Assembly: GCA_022844275.1 (NCBI GenBank)
Contig: JALHMB010000004.1
Coordinates: 248,001 to 312,000, forward strand
DNA: 64,000 nucleotides
Source: Hyphomicrobiaceae bacterium
Lineage (GTDB): Bacteria; Pseudomonadota; Alphaproteobacteria; Rhizobiales; Hyphomicrobiaceae
Direction of reading: 5' to 3'
A program made the translations under genes and the position numbers. The notes under the pieces are model-generated. The model did not search any database. It was not told the origin of the DNA and saw nothing but the letters and a program-made list of their open reading frames with translations. Below, in pieces: positions 24,911-33,591 of the stretch; positions within the stretch are counted from its first letter, which is position 1; every line of letters starts with the position of its first letter.

Positions 24911-25825
24911 ATGCCCATGCCCAACCTGCGCCAACTCGAGTATCTCGTTGCCATCGCCGACACGCGGAGTTTTCGCCGTGCAGCGGAGCGTTGTGCGACA
25001 AGTCAACCTACGCTCAGTGAGCAGCTGAAAGCCTTGGAACGCAAGCTTGGCGTCTTGCTTATCGAGCGAACGCGCACGCGCGTCGTTCCTACACCGCTCG
25101 GCTTGCAGATTGTTCAGATCGCCCGCCGAATGCTTGCCGATGCCCGAGAGGTCGAGAAGCTTGCATCGAGCGGTGGCACCGAGCTGTCTGGCGTCGTTCG
25201 CCTAGGTTTGCCACCGACCATTGGACCGTATCTGTTGCCGGCCGTCATACCGGAGATGCATCGCGTCTTTCCGACGCTCAAACTCTACGTCCGCGAAGAA
25301 ATGCCGAGCGGGCTGCCGGCCGCATTGGCGGAAGGACGGCACGACCTCGTTCTGACGTTGCTACCAGTGAAGGAAGTCGAGCTTGTCACGGTGCTGCTGT
25401 TTCGCGAGGCGCTACATCTTGCAGTCGCTGCGGACCACCATCTGGCAAGTCGCAAGTCTGTGCGGCGCACTGATCTGGCCGGTCAAGACATTCTGACGCT
25501 GGGCAAGGGGCACCAGCTTCACGAGGCAGTCAACGCATTCTGCGATGGTGTCAGCGCACATATGCGGCTCGACTACGAGGGCACGAGCCTCGATACGCTC
25601 CGTGAGATGGTGGCCATGGGGCTCGGCGTCACCTTCCTGCCTGGCCTCTACGTCCACGCCGTCGCCGCGCGAGACGCGAGTATCCGGATTTTGCCGCTCG
25701 CCGATCGTGCGCTCTACCGCCGGGCCGGCCTTGTCTGGCGTCGAACTTCACCCTGGCAGGATCAATATCGCGCACTGGCTGAACTTCTGCGGGACCAAGT
25801 CCGTTTGCATTTTCCGAAGCTGTAG
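24911..25825 (+). CDS. LysR family regulator, OxyR-like, lacking the peroxidatic cysteine
   Basis: A 304-residue LysR regulator. The N-terminal HTH is NLRQLEYLVAIADTRSFRRA and SQPTLSEQLKALERKLG (about residues 5-50); the effector domain follows. It is close to OxyR by eye: GLPPTIGPYLLPAVIPEMH, EGRHDLVLTLLPV, REALHLAVAADHHLA and GLGVTFLPGL. In E. coli OxyR the redox pair is C199 and C208, in GHCLRDQ...GFC. Here the same stretch reads GHQLHEAVNAFC, so C199 is replaced by Gln (Q202) and only the second Cys (C211) remains. It therefore cannot form the usual disulfide. The start may be 24911 or 24917. Confidence 0.85.
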   Translation: MPMPNLRQLEYLVAIADTRSFRRAAERCATSQPTLSEQLKALERKLGVLLIERTRTRVVPTPLGLQIVQIARRMLADAREVEKLASSGGTELSGVVRLGLPPTIGPYLLPAVIPEMHRVFPTLKLYVREEMPSGLPAALAEGRHDLVLTLLPVKEVELVTVLLFREALHLAVAADHHLASRKSVRRTDLAGQDILTLGKGHQLHEAVNAFCDGVSAHMRLDYEGTSLDTLREMVAMGLGVTFLPGLYVHAVAARDASIRILPLADRALYRRAGLVWRRTSPWQDQYRALAELLRDQVRLHFPKL

Positions 25826-26563
25826 TCAGATCGTCTGATTGGTAGCCGGATACATAGCGCCGCCAAAGTGGGCTACCGGTCACGTACGGCAGTTTACAGC
25901 GCGCTGCGCATGTCCGCTGTCAACGCTTGACGCCATGGCTTGCAAGCTCTGCAAGGGAAAGTTGAAGAACGCGACTGATGTCTGCAAATGGGATGACGCA
26001 TCCAGTCTCCGACGCTAGTTGACCACCGCACCGCGCTTCGCTCGTGGCCCTCAACGTTACTCGCCGATCGGAGAGCGACGTCCGCTGTGTCTGCAGGAGC
26101 AGAACTAACGCGCGACCGACGTCGGCTATCGGTGGTAAGGCGGCCGATCGATGACAACGTATGATCAACGCGATTGACCCAAAGCGGCCTTGAGCAGTTG
26201 CAGCTCGCGGAGCACGGCGCAGAACGCACCGCAGAGAAGGCCGACATCGGGTATCGCATTAGAGCAGCGCAAGGATCTGGGTCACTGGGTTGTCGCAATA
26301 CCCAATCTGCGGACGTCTTCGCCCATAGCAAGTGCCCCGCCACGAATGGCAGTCAGCTCCTCACTAACGACGCGCTGAACCTGGAACTGCCATCGGGCGA
26401 CTGACGCGGCGGGCCAGCTGGAGACAAGTACTTCTTGCCCTGTAGCGTGCACCCGAAGTGGATCAATCCGACTCGCTGACCGCCGACAGCGTTGCCAGCG
26501 ACATAGACGATGGGAGTGGACATTACGCCTGCTTCCGGGTCATAGCCGCCGTCGTCGCACCGC
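25826..26563. other. gene-free stretch with decayed repeat DNA
   Basis: About 740 bases without a supported gene. It contains the second copy of the dispersed repeat (26174-26236). Open frames of 76-149 codons on either strand have unnatural composition (Ser/Arg-rich) and no homology I can see. This is probably eroded mobile or repeat DNA between the OxyR-like gene and the TRAP operon. Confidence 0.55.
26174..26236 (+). repeat. degenerate dispersed repeat, copy 2
   Basis: It begins TTGACCCAAAGCGGCCTTGA and ends ACCGCAGAG. It matches 19030-19093 in the same orientation, about 80% identical by eye with one or two small indels. Confidence 0.65.
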
Positions 26564-27253
26564 CTAGCGGATCACGATGGGAAAATTCATCGTGTCGTCC
26601 CACGTGAAGGTTCCTGCGTCGCGGTACATTTCCATGAAGTGGCCAGGAATCAAACGATCCGCTAGCGGCAACAGCATCTTGATTGTAGCTGCGGCTCGCT
26701 CCTGTGTATCGAACGCATGGTCCACGCGCTCGTTAAGCGCCTCCTTGGGAAACTTGATCGCATCCTGGGCGACGACGACGCGCCCCTTCGTCTTGGTGTC
26801 GAGGATCAGAGCGTAGCAGCCAGGTGTATGTCCCGGCGCTGGAACATACCGAATATCAGATTGAAACTCGCCGGCGCCATCGAGCAGCTTCAGATCGTAC
26901 TTCTGAAGCTGTTCACGGACCATCCATGGGATCCAAGGATCTTCCGGATGCGGATTCGCCGCATATTCGAACTCTGCACGACTAACGAATATCTTCGTAG
27001 TGAACGGGAAGAGGTCGATATTCATGACGTGGTCGTTGTGCAAGTGAGAGAGGAAGACGCGGCTGATGTCCTTGGGCTCGAGCCCTCTCTCCTTGAGGCC
27101 GCGCAGTAGGCCCTGGCGGTTTACCGTATGACCCACGTCCACAAGAATGTAGCCATCATTGCTCTTAATCAGCGTGAGATTGGTCATACCGAGGTAGCCA
27201 TCGGCCAGCCTCAGATTGTTGCCCTTCACTACGATGTCGTAATCGACAGCCAC
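26564..27253 (-). CDS. MBL-fold metallo-hydrolase
   Basis: A 229-residue metallo-beta-lactamase-fold hydrolase with the dinuclear metal site intact: FLSHLHNDHVMNID gives H70, H72, D74 and H75; APGHTPGC supplies the next His, VVVAQDAI an Asp and LIPGHFM the last His. The pattern resembles lactonase-like members. The natural substrate is unknown, and quorum-quenching activity is only a possibility. It is the last gene of the TRAP operon, 13 bases after the large permease gene, which suggests that it hydrolyses the imported compound or its lactone. Confidence 0.87.
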   Translation of the reverse strand: MAVDYDIVVKGNNLRLADGYLGMTNLTLIKSNDGYILVDVGHTVNRQGLLRGLKERGLEPKDISRVFLSHLHNDHVMNIDLFPFTTKIFVSRAEFEYAANPHPEDPWIPWMVREQLQKYDLKLLDGAGEFQSDIRYVPAPGHTPGCYALILDTKTKGRVVVAQDAIKFPKEALNERVDHAFDTQERAAATIKMLLPLADRLIPGHFMEMYRDAGTFTWDDTMNFPIVIR

Positions 27254-27266
27254 AGCCCTCTCCAGA

Positions 27267-28577
27267 TCAGGTTTTAGCTCGGTTCAGCATGAGATCGGGC
27301 AGCCACAGTACGATCTGCGGCCAGATGGTGATTAGCGCGGTAGCAAACAGGAGCAGCACGAAGAACGGAAATGCAGCGCGCGCAATGTAGAGCATGTTGT
27401 GTTTGGTCAAAGCCTGAATCACAAACAGATTAAAGCCGACCGGCGGAGTGATCAGAGCCATCTCGATGACCAGGACCAGATAGATACCGAACCAGATGAG
27501 ATCAAATCCCGCCTTCTGGACGACGGGGACCATGATTGCCGCACTGAGGATCATGATCGAGATGCCCTCGAGGAAGCACCCCAGGATCACATAGAACACC
27601 GTCAGCAGCCCAATCAGCGTGTAGGGCGATAGCTGCAGGCTGGCTATCCAGTTGGCGAGCTCGATCGGCAACTTCGTGAAGGCCAGCATCACCGTGAGGA
27701 AGCCGGCCGCTGCGATAATGAAACCGATCATGCAGGTCGTTCGCGCCGCGGCCATAACACTTTCGACGAAACTTGACCAGGTGAGCGTGCGCTCTAGCGC
27801 CGACAATACCAGCGCTCCCACGACACCGATGGCAGCGGATTCGGTCGGCGTTGCGATGCCGAAGTAGATGGAGCCGATAACGCCGATAACGAGGAGGATA
27901 ATCGGTCCCACCCGACGCAGTCGACGGAGCTTCTCGCTCAAGCTCGTTCGCTCCGTCACCTTCGGCATGATGTCGCGGTTCAGGATCGACCACACGCCTG
28001 TGTAGATCATGAAGATCGCGAGGATCATTAGCCCAGGCACCACACCGGCGATGAACAATCGCGCAATCGAAAGTTCCGCTCCGACGCCGTAGACGATCAT
28101 TGGGATAGAGGGTGGGATCAAGAACCCCAGGGTGGCAGACCCAGCAAGAGTGCCGACCGCGATCCGATCGGGGTATCCGCGCGCTTTGAGCTCCGGAAGC
28201 GATATGCGCCCAATCGTTGCGGCGGTAACCGCCGACGAGCCCGAGACAGCAGCGAATATCGCCGAACCGATGTTGTTCACATGGAGTAAGCCGCCGGGCA
28301 ATCGGACGATCCACGGCGCCAGCCCTTCGAACATGTCCTCGGATAGCTTCGTCCGGAACAGGATCTCACCCATCCATACGAACAGCGGCAGCGAGCTCAG
28401 TGTCCAACTCGTGGTGGAGCTCCAGACGGCAGTGGCCATGACATTGCAAAGCGGGGCCGCCGAGAAGAACTCTATGCCGATGACGCCGACCGCGAGCAAC
28501 GACACCGCGATGCCAATGCCGCCGGCCAACAACACAAGCAGCGATGAGATGAGAACGACGACGGGAGTAGCCAGCAC
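27267..28577 (-). CDS. dctM-like: TRAP transporter large permease (DctM family)
   Basis: A 436-residue polytopic protein with about twelve membrane segments, the ion-coupled translocation subunit of a tripartite ATP-independent periplasmic transporter. Family features include LFVWMGEILFRTKLSEDMFE, GSSAVTAATIGRISLPELKA, TLAGSATLGFLIPPSIPMIV and LVIEMALITPPVGFNLFVIQ. It lies 13 bases after the small permease gene. Na+ or H+ coupling cannot be told from this reading. Confidence 0.93.
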   Translation of the reverse strand: MLATPVVVLISSLLVLLAGGIGIAVSLLAVGVIGIEFFSAAPLCNVMATAVWSSTTSWTLSSLPLFVWMGEILFRTKLSEDMFEGLAPWIVRLPGGLLHVNNIGSAIFAAVSGSSAVTAATIGRISLPELKARGYPDRIAVGTLAGSATLGFLIPPSIPMIVYGVGAELSIARLFIAGVVPGLMILAIFMIYTGVWSILNRDIMPKVTERTSLSEKLRRLRRVGPIILLVIGVIGSIYFGIATPTESAAIGVVGALVLSALERTLTWSSFVESVMAAARTTCMIGFIIAAAGFLTVMLAFTKLPIELANWIASLQLSPYTLIGLLTVFYVILGCFLEGISIMILSAAIMVPVVQKAGFDLIWFGIYLVLVIEMALITPPVGFNLFVIQALTKHNMLYIARAAFPFFVLLLFATALITIWPQIVLWLPDLMLNRAKT

Positions 28578-28590
28578 GCCACCAGGGTCC

Positions 28591-29145
28591 TTAGGATGCG
28601 CCGAGATCTGTGCCGGCCGACTGCTCGCCGGAATGACCTAGCAAAAGCAGGTGCAAGAGCTCGTCAAGAAAGCGGACGCAGAGCATTGCCACGCCGAACG
28701 TCATGGCTGATTGCGGAATCCAGTATGGAATTCCAATCATTCCCGCGGAGCGGTCATTGAACTCCCAGGATTCCAGGGTCAGCTGAAGCATGTACCACGC
28801 GAGCATGCCGAGTAGTACCAGGCCGACCAACCGGTAAACGATCTCCAGCACCTTGGTCAGCCTCGTGCCTGCTCGCTCGAAGAGCACGGTGACTCGAATG
28901 TGCTCACCGAGGCGTTGTGTGTCGGCGAGTGCCAGGAAGATCGTCGCTCCGAGCAGAAATCCCGCGAGTTCAGGCACTGACGGCACCAGAAAGCCAGCGA
29001 GGCGTCCCACAATCTGAAGAACGACGAGAAACCCCGCCGTCACCAGACAAACGGCGGAGAGAACCGCGCCGACAGCGTAAAGTCGGCGCAGCGGTCTCAG
29101 CAATGCGAGCGATGAGGATTGGGCCTGCCCCTCTGTGCGGCTCAT
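28591..29145 (-). CDS. dctQ-like: TRAP transporter small permease (DctQ family)
   Basis: A 184-residue protein with four membrane segments, the small integral subunit of the TRAP transporter. Typical DctQ stretches are LGATIFLALADTQRLGEHIR (the conserved helix after TM2) and IPYWIPQSAMTFGVAMLCVR near the C terminus. Its start overlaps the stop of the solute-binding protein gene by 4 bases (ATGA), showing tight coupling. Confidence 0.9.
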   Translation of the reverse strand: MSRTEGQAQSSSLALLRPLRRLYAVGAVLSAVCLVTAGFLVVLQIVGRLAGFLVPSVPELAGFLLGATIFLALADTQRLGEHIRVTVLFERAGTRLTKVLEIVYRLVGLVLLGMLAWYMLQLTLESWEFNDRSAGMIGIPYWIPQSAMTFGVAMLCVRFLDELLHLLLLGHSGEQSAGTDLGAS

Positions 29146-30134
29146 TTTGATTTTGCGAGTTCTTCGTACTTCGCGAGAATGGCTTTGCCGTCGTCACCGA
29201 CAGCCTTTGCCCAGTCGTCGACGAGGGGACGCGCAATCCTGCGAGCGGCTGCCATGAATTCGGGTGTCGGCTCCAACACCTTGATGCCGTTTGCGGCCAG
29301 CACCTTTTTCTCGGCGTCATTGGCCTCTTTGCTCAGACGAAGTCCGCGCTCGCCCGCAGCTTTTGCTGCAGCCATGAAGATGTCACGCTGCTCGGGCGTC
29401 AGGCGCTGATACGTCCGCTCGTTGATGAGGATCTGATTCATGCCTAGCCATGCTTGGACGTCGTTGAAATGATCGACGAAGTCCCAAGCCTTGACGCTGG
29501 CGCCAAACGCGGAGGATGTGATCATGGAATCGATCATGCCTGTGGCGAACGCCTGTGGCACCTCACCGCCGCCAACGAGCACCGGCTGAGCCTGGAAAAG
29601 CTCGGCCATGCGTGCACCAATTCGATTGTAAACCCTAAATTTCAGGCCCTTCATATCCTCGATGGCTCTGAGCGGACGCTTTGCATAGAACGCCTGCGGC
29701 GGCCACGGTACAGTGTACAGAATGCGCACGCGATCACGACCGACGCGCTTCTCCACGAAGGGCTTTGCAGCCTCCCAGATCTTCATGGTGTCATCATAGT
29801 TCGTCGCGAGGAACGGCAGCGCCTCGAAATTGTAGAGCTCGTCCTGGTTCGCAAACTGCGTCAGCTGCAGTTCGGCCAAGTCGACCTGCCCTGAGCGAAT
29901 GGCTTGCATTGTATCAGCGTGCTTGAACAGCGACTCCGCTGTGTGAAGCGTGATCTCGATCTTGCCGCCCGAACGCTCGTGCACATCCTTGATGAACTCG
30001 CGGATGTTGATCACATGGAAGAGCTTTTCCGGATACGGGGTGGTGAAGTTCAGCTTGGTCTGCGCTTCGGCCGCGCCAGACATTCCCCCCGCCGCAGCGA
30101 AAAGCACCGCAGCCGCCCATTTCTTCATCCACAT
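29142..30134 (-). CDS. dctP-like: TRAP transporter solute-binding protein (DctP family)
   Basis: A 330-residue periplasmic binding protein with a Sec signal peptide (MWMKKWAAAVLFAAAGGMSG, cleaved after AEA). The DctP fold is evident from IRSGQVDLAELQLTQFAN, DMKGLKFRVYNRIGARMAEL (the Arg here normally clamps a substrate carboxylate) and VPQAFATGMIDSMITSS. The ligand is therefore probably an organic acid. Start 30134 is taken so that the signal peptide is complete; 30152 is possible. It is the first gene of the operon and divergent from the AMDase-like gene at 30347. Confidence 0.92.
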   Translation of the reverse strand: MWMKKWAAAVLFAAAGGMSGAAEAQTKLNFTTPYPEKLFHVINIREFIKDVHERSGGKIEITLHTAESLFKHADTMQAIRSGQVDLAELQLTQFANQDELYNFEALPFLATNYDDTMKIWEAAKPFVEKRVGRDRVRILYTVPWPPQAFYAKRPLRAIEDMKGLKFRVYNRIGARMAELFQAQPVLVGGGEVPQAFATGMIDSMITSSAFGASVKAWDFVDHFNDVQAWLGMNQILINERTYQRLTPEQRDIFMAAAKAAGERGLRLSKEANDAEKKVLAANGIKVLEPTPEFMAAARRIARPLVDDWAKAVGDDGKAILAKYEELAKSK

Positions 30135-30346
30135 GTGATCTCGTTCTCCCACGCTCAGCCCACAACTGATTCAATCCCCAGTCGGGCGATACTCACGACG
30201 CCGCAAATGAATGTCAATGCAAGGACCTACCCAAATTTCGCGCATCGTCCCAACAGCGATGCAGTCGACCTCGGTCATTGCAATGTGCAACGCTGGCGCC
30301 TCGTGCGGCACGGTCTGCCGCGATCTTGCCGAGAGAAGAATAGGCA

Positions 30347-31102
30347 ATGCGTGACTACCTGGCGTGGCGATTGGCATTCGGCGTAACGACCCCATCGACA
30401 AATACGGTGGTGCAGCCGGAATACGACGATATGCGCCCACCCGGCGTCACCAATCACCTCGGCCGCATGGTGATCCCCGATATGTCGATCGCCACGAGCG
30501 ACGACTTCGATGAGTCGATCCGGTTGATTGATGCGGCTCTTGAGGACGCCGTCGACCGCGTCATGGATTGCAAACCCAACGCGTTTATTTTGGGCATTTC
30601 GGCGCTGTCCGTTTGGGGCGGAAATCTGGAATGGGGCGATGAGCTGAAGCACCGAATTCGCAAGGTGGCAGGCTTCGACATCCCGGTGGCGCTTGCCACC
30701 GACGCCGTATTCGAAGCGCTCAAGCTTCATGGCATCAAGCGCAAGATCGCGATCATGGAGCCATATTTCCCTTCGATCGAGCCCAAGATGATCGGCGTCT
30801 TCGGATCGAAGGGCTACGAGATCGTCCGGTACAATCACATGCGTGGCAAGAGCCCGGCATCTTATTCGATTGTCACCGCGAAGGACATGATCGACGCGAT
30901 AAAGTCCATCGACGGCCCCGACGTCGAGGCCATCGTCCAGTTTGGCGCGAACCTCCCGATGGCCAGAATTGCAGACGAAGCGGAGCGCTGGATCGACAAG
31001 CCTGTGATCTCAATCAACGTTGCCACATACTGGCACGCGCTTCGCTCGAACGGTATCAACGACAAGCTCTATGGGTATACGAGCCTGTTCTCAAAATTCT
31101 AG
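30347..31102 (+). CDS. Asp/Glu racemase superfamily protein, arylmalonate-decarboxylase/maleate-isomerase-like, without catalytic Cys
   Basis: A 251-residue protein of the fold shared by aspartate racemase, maleate isomerase and arylmalonate decarboxylase. FGVTTPSTNTVVQPEYDDM is the conserved N-terminal substrate loop. AFILGISALSVWGG lines up with the GTSLSFYRG dioxyanion-hole motif of arylmalonate decarboxylase. The second half usually carries SCTNLR- or SCGGLR-type catalytic Cys, but here reads VQFGANLPMARI. The only Cys in the whole protein is C75. So neither the two-base racemase mechanism nor the Cys-dependent decarboxylase is expected. It is divergent from a TRAP operon that probably imports its substrate. 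Confidence 0.8.
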   Translation: MRDYLAWRLAFGVTTPSTNTVVQPEYDDMRPPGVTNHLGRMVIPDMSIATSDDFDESIRLIDAALEDAVDRVMDCKPNAFILGISALSVWGGNLEWGDELKHRIRKVAGFDIPVALATDAVFEALKLHGIKRKIAIMEPYFPSIEPKMIGVFGSKGYEIVRYNHMRGKSPASYSIVTAKDMIDAIKSIDGPDVEAIVQFGANLPMARIADEAERWIDKPVISINVATYWHALRSNGINDKLYGYTSLFSKF

Positions 31103-31232
31103 TTCTTAGACACGTGCGGTGCGTCGCGAGCTGAGATCGAACCGATCTGATGAGCTCGCGACGTATTTTCTGTTCGGCGCAGGCGATGTCCGTTCGCGAC
31201 GGCGCCGCAACGAAAGTTTGGAGCATCGAAAA

Positions 31233-32269
31233 ATGGCTGTCTGGTCTCCTCTCAGGTTCAACTGTGGACGGGAGATTGCAAATCGCTTCGAAATCGCTCC
31301 GCCGTCTACGTCGATGAAGGTGGACGATCTTGGCTTGGCGTAGGCGCGACACACGATGGACACTTGCCCAGGCTCACGCACCTCGCTGAAGCATTGCGCG
31401 CTTCACAGGGGCTTGCGATTCTCCAAATCTATGACGGCGGGCGCATCGCAAGGCCTGAGCTGATCGGAGGGCAGTCTCTTCGGGCGTCGTCTGCGGTGGC
31501 ATCGTTGCGTCCGGGAGCACAGACGCCGCGCGCTATGACCGAGGTCGAAATTCGGAGACTGATTGCAAGCTTCGGAAAAGCTGCTTCTCTCGCTCGAAGG
31601 GCGGGCTTCGATGGCGTCGAGGTCCACGGAGCCAACCACTACGCGGTTCATCAGTTTTTCTCACCGCGAGCAAATCGCCGCGCGGTTCATTGGGGTGGCA
31701 CGCCAGAAAAGCGGATGAATTTTGCACTCGCAGTCTCGCAGGCCGTTCGCAGCGCCGTTGGGCCGAAGATGATCGCGGGGTTTCGCGTTACGCCATTTGA
31801 AGCCGAAGCCGATGGATATAAGCTTGAAGGCGCCAAACAGCTCTGCAATGAGCTTGCCAAGCTAGAGCTCGACTACATCTCGATTTCTCTCGACGATTAT
31901 CGACTGAGCCGCCCGACAAGCGAAACACGCGACTATAAAAATCCGATCGTGCAGACACACGTCCCAGCGCTCAGCCCCATCACGGAAATTGGCCGCTTCA
32001 TTGCAGGTCGCTGCGCAGTCATGGCGAGTGGCGGCATCCGAACGTGCGCTGATGCGGAGGGCGCGATCAAGCTGGGCGCCGATCTGGTCGCAGTGGGACG
32101 CGCTATTGTTGTCGATCCCGAGTGGCTCACCAAAGTGCGGGAAAATAGAGAGACATCCATCGTTCCCGGGCTACCCGAGGATGAGGTGGAGATTGCCGAG
32201 ACATTGAGCATTCCGCCGCGAAAGGTCAAAAACTTGTTGAGGCGCCCAGGTTGGATTCCGCGGCTTTAG
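31233..32269 (+). pseudogene. Old Yellow Enzyme family NADH:flavin oxidoreductase, internally deleted and frameshifted
   Basis: The N-terminal piece starts at ATG 31233 (MAVWSPLRFNCG, then ANRFEIAPPSTS), which matches the first strand of OYE proteins. It runs into a stop at 31343. From about 31300 the next frame continues with YVDEGGRSWLGVGATHDGHL and then the rest of the TIM barrel: VEVHGANHYAVHQFFSPRAN (active-site His region) and VMASGGIRTCADAEGA plus LVAVGRAIVVDPEWL (FMN phosphate site). About 40 residues between the two parts are missing and the frame is changed. The downstream part is open for 301 codons from a TTG at 31364 and could be translated, but would lack the first barrel elements. 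The likely ancestral role was reduction of an enoate in the pathway of the neighbouring TRAP cluster. Confidence 0.75.
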
Positions 32270-32413
32270 GTCTCGACGTCGTCTGCTATGCGAGGCCGAG
32301 TAAAATGCAATTGCGGCAACTGGGGCCGAAGCTAGTAGTGCGAAGGCCACATCGTCAGCGAGTGTGGCTTGAGCAAAGGGGGCATCGGTTTCCGTGAGTA
32401 CGCGATTTGTAAC

Positions 32414-33367
32414 TCACGCTCGTGGTGCAATACCGGGCAGACGATCCGCAAATTGCATCACACGGTTCCGACCCCCGCGTTTCGCGGCATAGAGCGCCAA
32501 ATCTGCGCGGCGCAATGTTTCATCAATTGAAAGGTCACTCCGCAAGATCTCGGCGACCCCAGCGCTGCAGGTTACGTTGATCCCGGCCGGACCACTATCG
32601 ATCGTTGTTTCCGCGATGGTCCGCCGCAGCAGTTCCGCAACCTTCATGCTCCCAGCTGCGTCGGCCCCGGGCAGCAGCACGGCGAATTCCTCGCCGCCAA
32701 GCCGGGCGAAAACATCGGTCGGCCGTAAGCACTCTTTGCAGGCCCTTGCAAATTCTCGTAGAACCTGATCGCCTACCGCATGTCCGTAGTTATCATTGAT
32801 GGATTTGAAATGATCGAGATCGATCATCACAACCGAAGCCGAGGCACCAAACCTCCTAACACGCTCCACTTCGCGATTTGCCGTCTCGTTGAAGTAGCGC
32901 CGATTGGGCGAGCCAGTGAGTGAATCCGTCGCTGCCAGCCGCGAGAGTTCAAACTCCATAAACTTGCGTTCAGTGATGTTTACATGCGAGATCACCGCCC
33001 CACCCTGGGCAATATCGAGTGGCGTTGCGCGACCCAGAAACCAACGAGCCTCAGTGATTGAGTGGCATGGGTACTCAAGCTGGAACAAGTCGGACTTCCC
33101 AGAAAGTACAGACCTCACCCCAGTCGCAAATGCCGGAGCCTCTTCGGATCCGGGACCCGCAGCGCGCCTACAGACTTCCAGATAATTTACGCCGGAATCG
33201 GCGCATGATTGTTCTTCCGAATTGTTTTGCCAAAAATTGCGCCAAGCACGATTCACAGCAATGATCACGCCATTGCGATTTATTACGCAGATATGAGCAG
33301 AAAGAGCGTCGATCACTGCGGCGGCGAGTCGTTGCAATTGTGGACCGCCTCGATGCACCTTGCTCAC
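32414..33367 (-). CDS. PAS-domain diguanylate cyclase
   Basis: A 317-residue cytosolic signalling protein that makes cyclic di-GMP. A PAS-like sensor covers about residues 12-135 (VIDALSAHICVINRNGVIIA, later GGAVISHVNITERK). A short linker leads to the GGDEF domain with MIDLDHFKSINDNYGHAVGD and the active-site loop GGEEF (224-228). RPTD at 215-218, five residues before it, is a complete inhibitory I-site for product feedback. I start at GTG 33367 because AGGAGG at 33376-33381 is then 8 bases away; the GTG at 33373 would leave only 2. There is no EAL domain. Confidence 0.9.
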   Translation of the reverse strand: MSKVHRGGPQLQRLAAAVIDALSAHICVINRNGVIIAVNRAWRNFWQNNSEEQSCADSGVNYLEVCRRAAGPGSEEAPAFATGVRSVLSGKSDLFQLEYPCHSITEARWFLGRATPLDIAQGGAVISHVNITERKFMEFELSRLAATDSLTGSPNRRYFNETANREVERVRRFGASASVVMIDLDHFKSINDNYGHAVGDQVLREFARACKECLRPTDVFARLGGEEFAVLLPGADAAGSMKVAELLRRTIAETTIDSGPAGINVTCSAGVAEILRSDLSIDETLRRADLALYAAKRGGRNRVMQFADRLPGIAPRA

Positions 33368-33591
33368 GAGCACCGCCTCCTTTAGTTGCGGTTGTTTCAG
33401 TATCCGCTCGGCGGCAGGGAAAGTTTCGCTTCGCGAACCAGTGGCACAAGTTCCATGTCGGTCAACGACGTGCCAGCCATCCCTCGGGACGCTTCAGTGC
33501 GAAGGGCCTACAGGGAGGCGCTCAAGAACGCGTCGCTCCACGCGGATCCAATTGGCCACTATCGTCCAGTGAGTGCTACTCGTAGTGTTAC

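Noticed and set aside
25894-26343. 149-codon minus-strand frame
   Set aside because: Ser/Arg/Cys-rich product over the second repeat copy, with no ribosome site or homology; read as decayed DNA.
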